A stretch of 64,000 bases of DNA from Streptomyces sp. SID12488 (GCF_010548275.1 NZ_JAAGLT010000003.1:248001-312000); one strand, 5' to 3'; shown: positions 35,368 to 44,640, counted from the first letter of the stretch. The notes: a model not told the origin generated them from the letters alone. Numbers and translations are program-made.

Positions 35368-35555
35368 CGCCCCCGCCGCCCCTACCCGTCCCATCCCGTT
35401 CCTGGGGGCTGCGCCCCCAGACCCCCGCTTCGGCCCTGAAGGGGCCTCGTCCTCAAACGCCGGACGGGCTGACAATCCAGCCTCTCCGGCGTTTGAGGAG
35501 CGGGGGTTCGGGGGCAGCGCCCCCGAGGACGGGACGGGTAGGGGCGGCGGGGGCG
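35368..35555. repeat. Large nested inverted repeat between convergent or tandem genes
   Basis: A perfect 25-bp outer stem joins 35368-35392 and 35531-35555 (CGCCCCCGCCGC... with its complement). Inside, GCCCCCAGACCCCCGC faces an imperfect partner, and TCCTCAAACGCCGGA pairs perfectly with TCCGGCGTTTGAGGA around 35449-35502. The whole 188-bp segment can form one long cruciform. The left half recurs at 55260-55345, so this is a dispersed Streptomyces intergenic repeat that probably also acts as terminator. Confidence 0.75.
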
Positions 35556-35570
35556 AGGGAAAAGCTTGGG

Positions 35571-36851
35571 TCACGCTGCCGCCGGCACCCGCACACTCCG
35601 TGCCGCCCGGGACCCCATCACCGTGACCGTCACAACCCCGGCCACCGCCAGCAATCCCAACCCCACCGTCCCCGACCAGCCACCCGCGTGGAACGCCACC
35701 GCTCCCAACGTACTGCCGGCGCTGGAGCCGATGTAGTACGCCGACTGGTACAGCGCCGACGCCTGCGCACGCCCCACCTTCGCCGTGTGGCTCACCGCCG
35801 ACGACGCCACCGCGTGCCCCGCGAAGAACCCCGCCGTGATCAGCACCAGGCCCAGCAGAACCAGCGCCAGGTTGTCCGACAGGGACAGCAGCAGGCCTGC
35901 CGTCGTCGTGCCGCCGGCCAGGTACAGCGCACCCCGGCGCCCCAGGCGGCCCACCAGCCTCCCCGCCGTCGACGCCGACACCGTACCCACCAGGTACACC
36001 AGGAAGACCGAGCCGACGATGCCCTGGGGCAGGCTGAAGGGCGCCTCCGTCAGGCGGTACCCGATCACCGTGTAGACCCCGCCGAACACCGTCATGAACA
36101 GCGCGCCGATCGCGTACAGCCGCCGCAGCAAGGGGTTCGACAGGTGTGTACGGACCGTGCGAGCCAGAACCCTCGGCCGCAGCGAGCCCGTCCGGAAGTG
36201 ACGCGGCGCGGGGAGCAGCAGCCGGAAGGCCACCGCGCAGCCCACGGCCACGACGCCGATCACGGCGACCGCGACCCGCCAGCCCCACTCCTGCGCGACC
36301 CAGCCGGTGATGACCCGGCCGCTCATCCCGCCCACGCTGTTGCCTGCCACGAACAGGCCGATCGCCGTGATCAGCGCCTTGGGCCGGACCTCCTCGGCCA
36401 GATACGCGGTCGCCGACGCAGGCAGCCCTGCCAGCGCGGCGCCCTGCACCGCCCGCAGCGCGACCAGCGCGCCCAGCGACGGGGCGAGCGGCACCAGCAG
36501 CCCGACCGTCGCCGCCACGGCCAGCGACCCGGTCATCACCGCACGCCGCCCGAACCGTTCCGACAGCGCGCTCATCGGGAGGACGAACAGAGCCAGCGCA
36601 CCGGTCGCCGCCGACACCGTCCAGCTCGCGTCGCTCGCCGGCACCCCGAACTCGCCGGAGATCAACGGCAGCAGCGCCTGCGTGGAGTAGAGGAGCGCGA
36701 ACGTCGCGACGCCTGCGAGGAACAGCGCGAAGCTCATCCGCCGGTAGCCGGGACCACCCGGGGCCATACGGGAGTCGACGACGGGGGGCGAGGGGAGCGA
36801 CGGAGGGGCGGCGGCCACGATCGTGGCCGCCCCGGTACTGGCAGCAGGCAT
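35571..36851 (-). CDS. MFS transporter (YnfM/CmlR-like)
   Basis: A 426-residue 12-helix major facilitator protein. FALLYSTQALLPLISGEFGV begins helix 1, LSERFGRRAVMTGSL is the signature loop 2-3 motif, and RAVQGAALAGLPASATAYLAEEV follows. This subgroup includes arabinose/chloramphenicol exporters. It is divergent from a LysR gene 63 bases away, which is likely its regulator. Confidence 0.92.
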   Translation of the reverse strand: MPAASTGAATIVAAAPPSLPSPPVVDSRMAPGGPGYRRMSFALFLAGVATFALLYSTQALLPLISGEFGVPASDASWTVSAATGALALFVLPMSALSERFGRRAVMTGSLAVAATVGLLVPLAPSLGALVALRAVQGAALAGLPASATAYLAEEVRPKALITAIGLFVAGNSVGGMSGRVITGWVAQEWGWRVAVAVIGVVAVGCAVAFRLLLPAPRHFRTGSLRPRVLARTVRTHLSNPLLRRLYAIGALFMTVFGGVYTVIGYRLTEAPFSLPQGIVGSVFLVYLVGTVSASTAGRLVGRLGRRGALYLAGGTTTAGLLLSLSDNLALVLLGLVLITAGFFAGHAVASSAVSHTAKVGRAQASALYQSAYYIGSSAGSTLGAVAFHAGGWSGTVGLGLLAVAGVVTVTVMGSRAARSVRVPAAA

Positions 36852-36879
36852 GCCTCGAAGTTACGTACGCCCCCGTTCA

Positions 36880-36896
36880 TCCGTCCAATGCACGGA
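36880..36896. promoter_or_regulatory. Candidate LysR-type operator
   Basis: TCCGT-CCAATGC-ACGGA, a 17-bp interrupted palindrome in the middle of the 63-bp gap between the divergent MFS and LysR genes, the classical location for LysR autoregulatory binding. Confidence 0.5.
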
Positions 36897-36914
36897 AACC
36901 CCATAATCGTTCCC

Positions 36915-37868
36915 ATGGTGCATCAGCAGAGGTCAGAAGCTCGCCTGTCACCGTCCAGTGACACGGAAGACATTGTCACCGCCCTCGCCCCACGCCTGTC
37001 CTACTTCGCCGGAGTCGCCCGCACGGAGCACGTCACCCGCGCCGCCCAGGAGATGCAGGTCCCGCAGTCGACGCTCTCCCGGGCGATCGTCCGCCTCGAA
37101 CAGGATCTAGGCGTGGACCTCTTCGCCCGCCGGGGACGGACCGTCTCCCTCACCCCCGCGGGCCGTACGTTCCTCGCCTCCGTCGAGCGGGCCCTCGCCG
37201 AGATCGAGCGGGCCGCCGACGAGGTACGCGCCGACGCCGACCCCGCCACCGGCAAGGTCGCCTTCGGTTTCCTGCACACCATGGGCGCCGAGACCGTCCC
37301 CGGCCTGCTGCACGCCTTCCGCGCCGACCATCCCCGGGTCCGCTTCACCCTCGTACAGAACTACGGCGAGGCCATGATCGAACGCCTGCGCTCCGGTGAA
37401 CTGGACCTCTGCCTCACCTCGCCCGTCCCCGACGCCCCCGACCTGGTCGCCCGCCGCCTGGACGAACAGAAACTCCGTCTGGTCGTCCCCGCCGACCATC
37501 GCCTCGCCACCCGCAGGCGAGTCCGCCTGGCCGAAGCGGCCGACGAAACCTTCGTCACCCTGGAACCCGGCTACGGCCTCCGCCGCATCACCGACGACCT
37601 CTGCCAGCAGGCCGGCTTCCGCCCCCGCATCGCCTTCGAGGGAGAGGAGGCGGAAACCTTGAGGGGCCTGGTGGCGGCCGGGCTGGGCGTAGCCCTCCTG
37701 CCTCCTCCGGCTGTCCCCCGCCCGGGAGTCGCAGAACTGACGGTCACATCCCCGAGGGCGGCAAGGGAGATCGGCGTCGCCTGGCTGGACGGCCATCCAG
37801 ACACCCCACCAGTGGCCGCGTTCAAGAAATTCCTGCTCTCACGCAGGGGCAACCTGCTTCCCACGTGA
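36915..37868 (+). CDS. LysR family transcriptional regulator
   Basis: A 317-residue regulator. The winged helix-turn-helix is RLSYFAGVARTEHVTRAAQEMQ, followed by PQSTLSRAIVRLEQDLGVDLF and RTVSLTPAG, then a periplasmic-binding-like effector domain (GFLHTMGAETVPGLLHAF, LDLCLTSPVPD, VAAGLGVALLPPPA). It is divergent from and probably controls the MFS exporter. ATG 36915 is used; GTG 36918 is adjacent. Confidence 0.92.
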   Translation: MVHQQRSEARLSPSSDTEDIVTALAPRLSYFAGVARTEHVTRAAQEMQVPQSTLSRAIVRLEQDLGVDLFARRGRTVSLTPAGRTFLASVERALAEIERAADEVRADADPATGKVAFGFLHTMGAETVPGLLHAFRADHPRVRFTLVQNYGEAMIERLRSGELDLCLTSPVPDAPDLVARRLDEQKLRLVVPADHRLATRRRVRLAEAADETFVTLEPGYGLRRITDDLCQQAGFRPRIAFEGEEAETLRGLVAAGLGVALLPPPAVPRPGVAELTVTSPRAAREIGVAWLDGHPDTPPVAAFKKFLLSRRGNLLPT

Positions 37869-37880
37869 GGACGGGCGGAC

Positions 37881-37980
37881 CTGTTTTCAGGGGCGCGGGG
37901 CTGTGACATTCGCGGCTCCGCCGCGTGGGCGCGACCAGCCGCCACCTGCCCGCACCCCGAACACAACCCCAACCGCCCCG
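37881..37980. repeat. Dispersed Streptomyces intergenic element
   Basis: GGGGCGCGGGGCTGTGACAT followed by GCGGCTCCGCCGCGTGGGCG and a Pro-codon-like CCAGCCGCC run is a familiar G+C-rich intergenic repeat of Streptomyces chromosomes. A related piece in reverse orientation is at 60285-60362. It lies between convergent genes and includes the hairpin GCGGCTCCGCCGC. Confidence 0.55.
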
Positions 37981-37983
37981 AAC

Positions 37984-38745
37984 CTACCGCCGCAAAGACC
38001 GCCCGAACCCCGCAGCCAACGGCATCCTCAACCCCAGTGGCGGCGGAGCCATCAACGCGTCCTGCACAGGCCGGGAAAACCCCCGCCCGAACAGCACCTC
38101 CATCACGAAGTCCTCCGCCAGCGCGTGCACTTCCTGCCGGTACTGATGCAACCCGTGTCCGTCCGCGTGCACTTCGAACCGGCAGATGTCCCGGTTCGCC
38201 TTCTTCGCCCGCGCCGCGAACCGGAACGACAGTTCGGGGTCGGTCCGTTGGTCGTTCGTGCCGTGCACGATCAGCACCCGCCGCGCGGTCAGCTGCCGTA
38301 CCGGTTCCGGCGGCGCAGCCACATCCTCCTCGGGCAGCCAGGGCGCCAGCGCCAGTACGGAGTTGACGGCCTCGTGGTCCGCCGCGCGCAGCGCCGCCCG
38401 GCCGCCCATGTCGACGCCGGCCAGGCACACGGAGACATCGCCGTACCGTCGTACGACCTCGTCGACGGCCCAGCGCGCGTCGTGCGCGAGCATCGCCTCG
38501 GTGCCGTTCCAGCCGCGGCAGCGGTAGTGGACGACGTGCACGGCGAGCCCGTCCGTACGGCCCGCGCGGGCGAGCCGGCGGCCCAAGGTCCGTACGGAGG
38601 CGGCGGCCAGCATGGGGGACGGCCTGCGGGTCGATACCTCGTCACCGCCGGGAAGCAGCAGGACCACGCCGCTGACCGACGTCGGCTCCGGGCCCATCGC
38701 CTTTCCGAGCCGGGCCTGTCGTACCGGCGTCCCTTGGTGTGCCAT
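37984..38745 (-). CDS. Alpha/beta hydrolase-fold protein with Asp at the nucleophile elbow
   Basis: A 253-residue alpha/beta hydrolase. VVLLLPGGDEVS supplies the oxyanion region and a C-terminal VHADGHGLHQY a candidate catalytic His; HGTNDQRTDPE gives the acid. The nucleophile elbow reads GVDMGGRAAL, so the usual Ser of GxSxG is Asp, as in haloalkane dehalogenases and epoxide hydrolases, or the protein is non-catalytic. Substrate unknown. ATG 38745 is used; an in-frame ATG at 38697 also exists. Confidence 0.8.
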   Translation of the reverse strand: MAHQGTPVRQARLGKAMGPEPTSVSGVVLLLPGGDEVSTRRPSPMLAAASVRTLGRRLARAGRTDGLAVHVVHYRCRGWNGTEAMLAHDARWAVDEVVRRYGDVSVCLAGVDMGGRAALRAADHEAVNSVLALAPWLPEEDVAAPPEPVRQLTARRVLIVHGTNDQRTDPELSFRFAARAKKANRDICRFEVHADGHGLHQYRQEVHALAEDFVMEVLFGRGFSRPVQDALMAPPPLGLRMPLAAGFGRSLRR

Positions 38746-38862
38746 GACAGAACACTCTCAGAAGCGCCGGTGTACGCGACCCGTCCTCGCGGTCACCGTT
38801 ACATATCGACGGAAACGTACAGGCAAAGAGAGGGAGAAAAGGTGGGAGGGACAGCGGGCGAT

Positions 38863-38874
38863 CTACGCGCGTAG
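38863..38874. promoter_or_regulatory. Nucleoside-regulon palindrome CTACGCGCGTAG
   Basis: Perfect palindrome ending 16 bases before the adenosine deaminase ATG and touching its ribosome-binding site (TAGGAG). Binding here would block transcription or initiation. Confidence 0.85.
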
Positions 38875-38890
38875 GAGCTAGAGTGCGGAA

Positions 38891-40108
38891 ATGACGAGCC
38901 AGAGTGATCGGACGACGAGCCAGACGAGTCGGAAGACGGCCCAGAGTGCGACCGTGACCGCGAGCGTGAGCCCCGGTCCCAGTCCCACCCCGGACCAGAT
39001 CCGCCGCGCCCCCAAGGTCCTGCTGCACGACCACCTCGACGGCGGCCTGCGCCCCGGCACGATCGTCGACCTGGCCCGCGACACGGGCTACACCCAACTG
39101 CCGCAGACCGACCCCGACAAGCTCGGCGCCTGGTTCCGCGACGCGGCCGACTCCGGTTCCCTGGAGCGGTACTTGGAGACCTTCGCCCACACCTGCGCCG
39201 TCATGCAGACCCGCGACGCCCTCGTCCGGGTCGCCGCCGAGTGCGCCGAGGACCTCGCCGAGGACGGTGTCGTCTACGCCGAGGTGCGGTACGCGCCCGA
39301 GCAGCACCTCGAAGCCGGGCTCACCCTCGAAGAGGTCGTCGAGGCCGTCAACGAGGGCTTCCGGGAAGGCGAGCGGCGGGCCCGGGAGAACGGTCACCGC
39401 ATCCGGGTCGGCGCCCTGCTCACCGCGATGCGGCACGCCGCCCGCTCCCTGGAGATCGCCGAACTGGCGAACCGGTACCGCGATCTGGGTGTCGTCGGGT
39501 TCGACATCGCCGGGGCCGAGGCCGGCTTCCCGCCCACCCGGCACCTCGACGCGTTCGAGTACCTCAAGCGCGAGAACAACCACTTCACCATCCATGCCGG
39601 CGAGGCCTTCGGGCTCCCCTCCATCTGGCAGGCCCTCCAGTGGTGCGGCGCCGACCGGCTCGGCCACGGCGTGCGCATCATCGACGACATCCAGGTCCAG
39701 GACGACGGCTCGGTGAAACTCGGCCGCCTGGCCTCCTATGTACGGGACAAGCGGATCCCCCTCGAACTGTGCCCCAGCTCCAACCTGCAGACCGGCGCCG
39801 CCTCCTCCTACGCCGAGCACCCCATCGGGCTGCTGCGCAAGCTGCACTTCCGCGCGACCGTGAACACCGACAACCGGCTGATGTCGGGTACCGGAATGAG
39901 CCGGGAATTCGAGCATCTTGTCGAAGCATTCGCTTATACGCTCGACGACCTGCAATGGTTCTCTGTCAATGCTATGAAGTCAGCATTCATTCCTTTCGAT
40001 GAACGACTGGCGATGATCAATGACGTCATCAAGCCCGGATATGCCGAGCTGAAATCCGAATGGTTGTTCCGGCAGACCGCCTCCACCAGCGGTTCTGTCG
40101 AGGCGTAG
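38891..40108 (+). CDS. add: Adenosine deaminase
   Basis: A 405-residue metal-dependent deaminase that converts adenosine or deoxyadenosine to inosine. [14 protein letters not shown] is the first metal motif, [10 protein letters not shown] the substrate/metal motif with the catalytic Glu, RLGHGVRI the next His, [10 protein letters not shown] and [12 protein letters not shown] the final Asp. The first 30 residues are a Ser/Thr-rich extension absent from most bacterial enzymes. The regulon palindrome in its promoter ties it to nucleoside import. Confidence 0.95.
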   Translation: MTSQSDRTTSQTSRKTAQSATVTASVSPGPSPTPDQIRRAPKVLLHDHLDGGLRPGTIVDLARDTGYTQLPQTDPDKLGAWFRDAADSGSLERYLETFAHTCAVMQTRDALVRVAAECAEDLAEDGVVYAEVRYAPEQHLEAGLTLEEVVEAVNEGFREGERRARENGHRIRVGALLTAMRHAARSLEIAELANRYRDLGVVGFDIAGAEAGFPPTRHLDAFEYLKRENNHFTIHAGEAFGLPSIWQALQWCGADRLGHGVRIIDDIQVQDDGSVKLGRLASYVRDKRIPLELCPSSNLQTGAASSYAEHPIGLLRKLHFRATVNTDNRLMSGTGMSREFEHLVEAFAYTLDDLQWFSVNAMKSAFIPFDERLAMINDVIKPGYAELKSEWLFRQTASTSGSVEA

Positions 40109-40128
40109 GGCTGATTCGGGGGTCCGGG

Positions 40129-40159
40129 AAGCGGTCGGGTCGGTGTGACTCGACCGCTT
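40129..40159 (+). terminator. Terminator after adenosine deaminase
   Basis: AAGCGGTCG (40129-40137) pairs with CGACCGCTT (40151-40159) and is followed by TTTCG, 20 bases after the stop. Confidence 0.65.
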
Positions 40160-40243
40160 TTCGATGTTTGCGGCGGGCGGCTTCTCGTGTTTACGGTCAT
40201 GGACCGCTCACATCCCCGTCTCGCATTCAAGGACGCATTCACT

Positions 40244-40603
40244 ATGAAGCAGTCTGCTGCCAAGACCCTCGGTGTCGCCGCTCTCGGTGCCGCCTTCGCC
40301 GCGGCGGGTGCGGGTGCCGCCAACGCAGCCCCGGCCCTTCCCGCCCTCCCGGACTCCGCCGCGCTGGGCTCCGTGACCCAGACGCTGCCCGTGGAGAGCG
40401 CGTCGAAGGCGCTGCCGGGTGCCGCCGAGGCCGTGGCCCAGGGACAGAGTGCGCTCGGCGCGGGCGTGGCCGCCGCGCAGCCTGCCGTCACGAAGGTGCT
40501 GTCCGAGGGCCCGACCGCGCCGGTCTCCGGTCTGCTCGGTGGCCTCCCGCTGCAGGGCCTGCCCACCCACGGCCTCCCGCTGAACGGCATTCCGCTCGGC
40601 TGA
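40244..40603 (+). CDS. Small secreted Ala/Leu/Pro-rich protein
   Basis: A 119-residue protein with signal peptide ending AGAANAAPALPA. The mature chain is Ala/Leu/Gly/Pro-rich and ends with three LPLxG-like repeats (GGLPLQGLPTHGLPLNGIPLG spread over the tail). I do not recognise a domain. Its composition resembles the secreted protein at 46651-47058. A very strong terminator follows. Confidence 0.7.
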   Translation: MKQSAAKTLGVAALGAAFAAAGAGAANAAPALPALPDSAALGSVTQTLPVESASKALPGAAEAVAQGQSALGAGVAAAQPAVTKVLSEGPTAPVSGLLGGLPLQGLPTHGLPLNGIPLG

Positions 40604-40607
40604 CCCA

Positions 40608-40674
40608 CCCCGTGAACGCGCCGATGGGGCGCACCCCTGATGAAGGGGTGCGCCCCATCGGCGCGTTCACGGGG
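40608..40674. terminator. 30-bp perfect hairpin terminator
   Basis: Bases 40608-40637 pair without mismatch with 40645-40674 around the loop TGATGAA. It sits between the convergent secreted-protein and PspC genes and must terminate both. Confidence 0.9.
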
Positions 40675-40715
40675 GTCGTCGGGGTCTTGAGGGACTTCAG
40701 GGTCGTCCGGGCCGG

Positions 40716-40925
40716 CTACCAGGCGGCGTGGGCCTTGTTCTCGTACTTCTCGGAGGGCAGCAGGATCCACATGGCTATGTAGAGCAGGAACTGCGGGCCG
40801 GGCAGCAGACACGAGAGCACGAAGATCACGCGCATCGTCGTCGCCGAGGTGCCGAAGCGCCGTGCCAGCGCGGCACACACTCCGCCGATCATGCGGCCGT
40901 TGGTGGGGCGGGCAAGGGCGGTCAT
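40716..40925 (-). CDS. PspC domain membrane protein
   Basis: A 69-residue protein with the PspC signature RMIGGVCAALARRFGTSATTMRVIFVLSCLLPGPQFLLYIAMWILLP, comprising a short amphipathic segment and one membrane helix. PspC proteins take part in phage-shock/envelope-stress sensing; stand-alone small forms are common in actinobacteria. ATG 40925 has a GGAG upstream. Confidence 0.9.
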   Translation of the reverse strand: MTALARPTNGRMIGGVCAALARRFGTSATTMRVIFVLSCLLPGPQFLLYIAMWILLPSEKYENKAHAAW

Positions 40926-41029
40926 GGCGTCTCCTCGTCGAGTCCGGAAAGTCCGGTGCGTGGGACCGGCTTGTCCGGTCGCCTCATCTGCACTCAACGT
41001 TACGGACGCGAGGAGGACGAAGCATCGCT

Positions 41030-41581
41030 CTACGGGGCGATCCCGACCCTGGGAATCGTCGGGGTCCTACCCTGAGTCGCATCCTCCGTGCGGACGGCTG
41101 CCAGGCGCCTGCGGTCGCTCCTGCGACGGAGCCATGACCGTACGGCGGGCACCACGGCGACATACGTGAGGCCCACGCCCACCGTGTTCAGGAGCAGCGA
41201 GTCGACGTCCACGACCTGACCGGGCACGCCGGTCTGCAACAGCTCGATGCCCAGCGAGGTCATGGCACCGGCCATGACGGTACGGACGAGCGAGGCGAGC
41301 GGGGACACATCGAGGCGTCCGCCCGCCATCGGCAGCAGCACCCCCAGCGGAGCCAGCAGGGCCAGCCCCTCCGTGATGCGCTGGACCGCCTCGTGCCAGC
41401 CGAGGGTCAGATCGGCCCGTATGCCCGCGAAGGGCCGCAGGTTGGCGGGCAGCTGCCACGGGACGTCGAGCGGACGCAGCGTGATCCAGGCGACGAGCAC
41501 GAGATGGGCGACGAGGAGGACACCTCCCGCCGCACGGATGCGAATGGCGGCACTTTCGCCGCCAGAACCATGACGCTGCAC
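41030..41581 (-). CDS. VanZ family membrane protein
   Basis: A 183-residue protein with about four membrane helices and the VanZ-like pattern: RPFAGIRADLTLGWHEAVQRITEGLALLAPLGVLLP, then TSLGIELLQTGVPGQVVDVDSLLLNTVGVGLTY with the E and D-x-D-LxLNTxG motif of the family. VanZ proteins can affect teicoplanin sensitivity; most are uncharacterised. GTG 41581 is the best-placed start. Confidence 0.85.
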   Translation of the reverse strand: MQRHGSGGESAAIRIRAAGGVLLVAHLVLVAWITLRPLDVPWQLPANLRPFAGIRADLTLGWHEAVQRITEGLALLAPLGVLLPMAGGRLDVSPLASLVRTVMAGAMTSLGIELLQTGVPGQVVDVDSLLLNTVGVGLTYVAVVPAVRSWLRRRSDRRRLAAVRTEDATQGRTPTIPRVGIAP

Positions 41582-41696
41582 GCCCCCCAAGACGCGGCCA
41601 CCGGCACGATCGGTTCCGGGTTGCCCCCATACAGGCGAGTGAGGCATGTGCCACACGGGAGCCGGCACCCCGCCGGGACGGGTCCCAGGACGGGTC

Positions 41697-42383
41697 CTAG
41701 GTGCCTTCCAGCCCCGACGACGGCGGCACCTGGGCCCCCGGCCGGGAGCGGACTTCCGGGGTGCACGCGTACCGGCGCAGCGGGTCGGTGCCCGGGCCGC
41801 CCAGGACGACGGAGCCGTCTCCGCCGGCGGCGGCCGAGTCGGAGAACGTACAGACGATCTGGGCGAGGGCGTACGAAGCGAGGTCGGCCGGGGACATGCT
41901 CAGGCGCAGGGTGTCCTGGGGATCCTTCGGGCCCGGGCCGCGCACGCTCATCCCGCCGCGTACGTCCGTCGTGTAGCGGGCCTCGGTCTCGCTCGCCGTC
42001 GGAGTCCTGGCCAGCTCGTCCAGCAGGCCCTGGGCCACCAGGACGCGCCGCTCCGCCTCCGCCGTACCGTCGGGGACGCGCACCGCGCGGTCGACGGTCA
42101 CCAGCTGGGAGGAGCAGAGGAGGAACACCTGGACCCGGACGCCCGCGGACGTCTCCACGGCGACGTCCGGCGTGGAGGGCGTGGAGGGGGCGGAGGCGTC
42201 CGAGAGGGAGCAGGGGACGCGGGAGGGCGCCGGACCGAAGTCCGTCGGGACCTCGGTGGCCCGGATCCCGCACCCGGCGAGCAGCACGGCGAGCGCCCCG
42301 AGCAGCGGGACGGCCGACCAACGGCGCGCGCCACGAACACCTCGTACGCCCCCTGCGCCTCGTACGCCTCTTACGTTCGTCAC
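41697..42383 (-). CDS. Lipoprotein encoded with afsQ1-afsQ2
   Basis: A 228-residue lipoprotein. A basic N-terminus of short Val-Arg-Gly repeats precedes a signal ending LAVLLAGC. The mature domain has SSQLVTVDRAVRVPD and ALAQIVCTFSD, consistent with a GerMN-like domain as in LpqB-type partners of histidine kinases. Its GTG overlaps the afsQ2 stop (GTGA), so the three genes form one operon. It is the likely extracytoplasmic accessory of AfsQ2, as with the lipoprotein gene in the S. coelicolor locus. Confidence 0.85.
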   Translation of the reverse strand: MTNVRGVRGAGGVRGVRGARRWSAVPLLGALAVLLAGCGIRATEVPTDFGPAPSRVPCSLSDASAPSTPSTPDVAVETSAGVRVQVFLLCSSQLVTVDRAVRVPDGTAEAERRVLVAQGLLDELARTPTASETEARYTTDVRGGMSVRGPGPKDPQDTLRLSMSPADLASYALAQIVCTFSDSAAAGGDGSVVLGGPGTDPLRRYACTPEVRSRPGAQVPPSSGLEGT

Positions 42384-43966
42384 GCGCTCTCCCCGTCGCC
42401 GTTCGCGCCGTCCGGCTCGGCCGGTGTCTCCGTCAGTGCCGACGGGTCCCTGGGGAGCCGCAGGGTGAACACCGCGCCGCCCTTCGGGGAGTTGGCGGCG
42501 GTGATCTCGCCGCCGTGGATGTGGGCGTTCTCCAGGGCGATGGACAGGCCCAGGCCGCTGCCCTCCGAGCGGGGGCGGGAGGCGCTCGCCTTGTAGAAGC
42601 GGTCGAAGACATGCGGCAGGACGTCCTCGGGAATGCCCGGACCGTTGTCCTGCACCTCGATCAGCAGGTCGCCGCCACCGTCGCCGTTGTCGGACGCGCA
42701 CACCGACACCCGTACCGGCGAGCCGCCGTGCTTGAGGGCGTTGCCGATGAGGTTGGCCAGGATGACGTCCAGGCGGCGCGGGTCGAGCAGGGACATGATG
42801 CCGCGCTCGGCGTCCAGTTCGACCGCGTCCAGCCAGGCGCGGGCGTCCATGCAGGCCGTGATCTGGTCGGCGATGTCGACGTTGTCGAGGACCAGCCGGG
42901 CGGTGCCCGCGTCGAAGCGGGTGACCTCCATCAGGTTCTCCACCAGGGAGTTGAGCCGCAGGGTCTCGCTGACCACCAGCCGTACCGCCGGTTCGATCAT
43001 CGGGTCGACGCTGCCGGTCTCCGCGTCCAACTCCTCTTCGAGGATCTCCGTCACGGCGGTGATCGCGGTGAGTGGCGTACGCAGCTCGTGGGACATGTCC
43101 GCCACGAACCGCCGCGAGGCCTCGTCGCGGGCGCTCATGTCGGCGACCCGCTTCTCCAGCGCCTCCGCCGTGTGGTTGAACGTCCGGGCGAGGTCGGCCA
43201 GTTCGTCCGTGCCCGACACCAGCAACCGGGTGTCCAGCTTCCCCTCGCCGAGCCGCCGGGCCGCGATACCCAGGCGCTGCACCGGCTTCAGTACGGTCGT
43301 CGCGGCGGCCTGTGCGAGCAGCGCCGAGCCGATCAGCGCGAGGCCGGTGGCGATGCCCAGCGACCAGGCCAGCGAGTTGAGGTCCTTCTCCTCGGGCTCC
43401 AGCGACTTCAGCATGTAGCCGGCCGGACCGCCACCGATCACCTTCGTGCCCGCGACCAGGTACGGCTTGTCGCCGTCTATGATCCGCTGCCAGTACAGGT
43501 GGTACGGGGACTTGTTGTTCGAGGTGATCGACTGCTCCTTGCCGACCGCCGTACGCAGCGACTCGGGCACGTCCTCCAGTGAGAAGGGGTCCAGCGCCCC
43601 GGAGTTGCCGACGAGCGTCCGCCCGCTCTCATCCTCGGCGACCAGCAGCACACTGAACCGCTGGCTGCTGGCGGCCATCTGGCCCGCCGTGTGCTGCAGT
43701 TCGCCCTGTGTGGGGTTGGTCGGCAGAATGCCCGCGCGGTTCTGCATCTCCTGCTGGAAGTCGCGCAGCACCGCGTCCTGCGTACGCGTGAGCACGGCCT
43801 CGCGGTTGAGCCAGTACGCGATCCCGGAGGCCGACACGGCCGCCGTCAGCGCCACCAGACCGAAGACCACGACGAGGCGCAGCCGCAGGCTGGTGAAGCG
43901 CAGCCCGGAAAGTATCGCCCTGCGCGCCGCGGCCCAGCCGCGGAGCTTGTCCTGCGGTTTGGTCAC
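42380..43966 (-). CDS. afsQ2: Sensor histidine kinase AfsQ2
   Basis: A 528-residue membrane sensor kinase. A helix at about 25-50 and a second at about 215-240 flank an extracellular sensor of about 170 residues; a HAMP domain follows. The H-box is FVADMSHELRTPLTAITAV, the N-box VILANLIGNALKHG, and the ATP lid VQDNGPGIPEDVL with GSGLGLSI. It phosphorylates AfsQ1. In S. coelicolor the pair links nitrogen status (glutamate medium) with antibiotic production. GTG 43966 overlaps the afsQ1 stop. Confidence 0.92.
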   Translation of the reverse strand: MTKPQDKLRGWAAARRAILSGLRFTSLRLRLVVVFGLVALTAAVSASGIAYWLNREAVLTRTQDAVLRDFQQEMQNRAGILPTNPTQGELQHTAGQMAASSQRFSVLLVAEDESGRTLVGNSGALDPFSLEDVPESLRTAVGKEQSITSNNKSPYHLYWQRIIDGDKPYLVAGTKVIGGGPAGYMLKSLEPEEKDLNSLAWSLGIATGLALIGSALLAQAAATTVLKPVQRLGIAARRLGEGKLDTRLLVSGTDELADLARTFNHTAEALEKRVADMSARDEASRRFVADMSHELRTPLTAITAVTEILEEELDAETGSVDPMIEPAVRLVVSETLRLNSLVENLMEVTRFDAGTARLVLDNVDIADQITACMDARAWLDAVELDAERGIMSLLDPRRLDVILANLIGNALKHGGSPVRVSVCASDNGDGGGDLLIEVQDNGPGIPEDVLPHVFDRFYKASASRPRSEGSGLGLSIALENAHIHGGEITAANSPKGGAVFTLRLPRDPSALTETPAEPDGANGDGESA

Positions 43967-44640
43967 TGAGGCGAGTCCAGCCGGTAGCCGACCCCGCGGA
44001 CGGTACGGATCAACGTCGGCGACGACGGCACGTCCTCGACCTTGGCGCGCAGCCGCTGCACACACGCGTCCACCAGCCGTGAGTCGCCCAGGTAGTCGTG
44101 CTCCCAGACCAGCCGCAGCAACTGCTGCCGGGACAGCGCCTGACCGGGCCGCCGGCTCAGCTCCAGGAGCAGCCGCAGCTCGGTGGGCGTCAGCTGCAGG
44201 TCCTCGCCGTTCTTCGTCACCGTCATCGCCGACCGGTCGATGACCAGCGAACCGAAGGTCGCCGAGTCGCTGGACTCCCGCTCCCCGCGCCGCAGCACGG
44301 CCCGGATGCGGGCGTCGAGCACCCGCCCCTGCACCGGTTTGACGACATAGTCGTCGGCGCCGGACTCCAGCCCGACGACCACGTCGATGTCGTCGCTGCG
44401 CGCGGTGAGCAGAATGATCGGCAGCTGGTCCGTGCGCCGGATGCGCCGGCACACCTCGAACCCGTCGATACCGGGCAGCATCACGTCCAGCACGATCAGA
44501 TCCGGCCGCTGCTCACGCAGCAGCTTCAGACCGTCCTCACCGGTGGCAGCGGTGGCAACCCGGTGGCCCTGGCGGGTCAAAGACAGCTCCAGGGCCGTAC
44601 GGATGGCGTCGTCGTCCTCGATCAGCAACAGGGAAGGCAC
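43963..44640 (-). CDS. afsQ1: Response regulator AfsQ1
   Basis: A 225-residue OmpR/PhoB-type regulator. The receiver has acidic cluster IEDDDA, phospho-acceptor Asp52 in IVLDVMLPG, the switch Thr in LLTARSDD and Lys in DYVVKPV. The winged helix ends IRTVRGVGYRLD. The start is GTG 44640, giving the standard 225 residues beginning VPSLLLIEDD. The gene heads the operon with afsQ2 and the lipoprotein and is divergent from sigQ. Known S. coelicolor AfsQ1 binds GTnAC-n6-GTnAC sites. Confidence 0.95.
   Translation of the reverse strand: MPSLLLIEDDDAIRTALELSLTRQGHRVATAATGEDGLKLLREQRPDLIVLDVMLPGIDGFEVCRRIRRTDQLPIILLTARSDDIDVVVGLESGADDYVVKPVQGRVLDARIRAVLRRGERESSDSATFGSLVIDRSAMTVTKNGEDLQLTPTELRLLLELSRRPGQALSRQQLLRLVWEHDYLGDSRLVDACVQRLRAKVEDVPSSPTLIRTVRGVGYRLDSPQ

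Noticed and set aside
41393..43582. A 729-codon + strand open frame
   Set aside because: It is antisense to the afsQ2 and lipoprotein genes; the product is Arg/Pro/Gly-rich with no domain, typical of high-G+C shadow frames.
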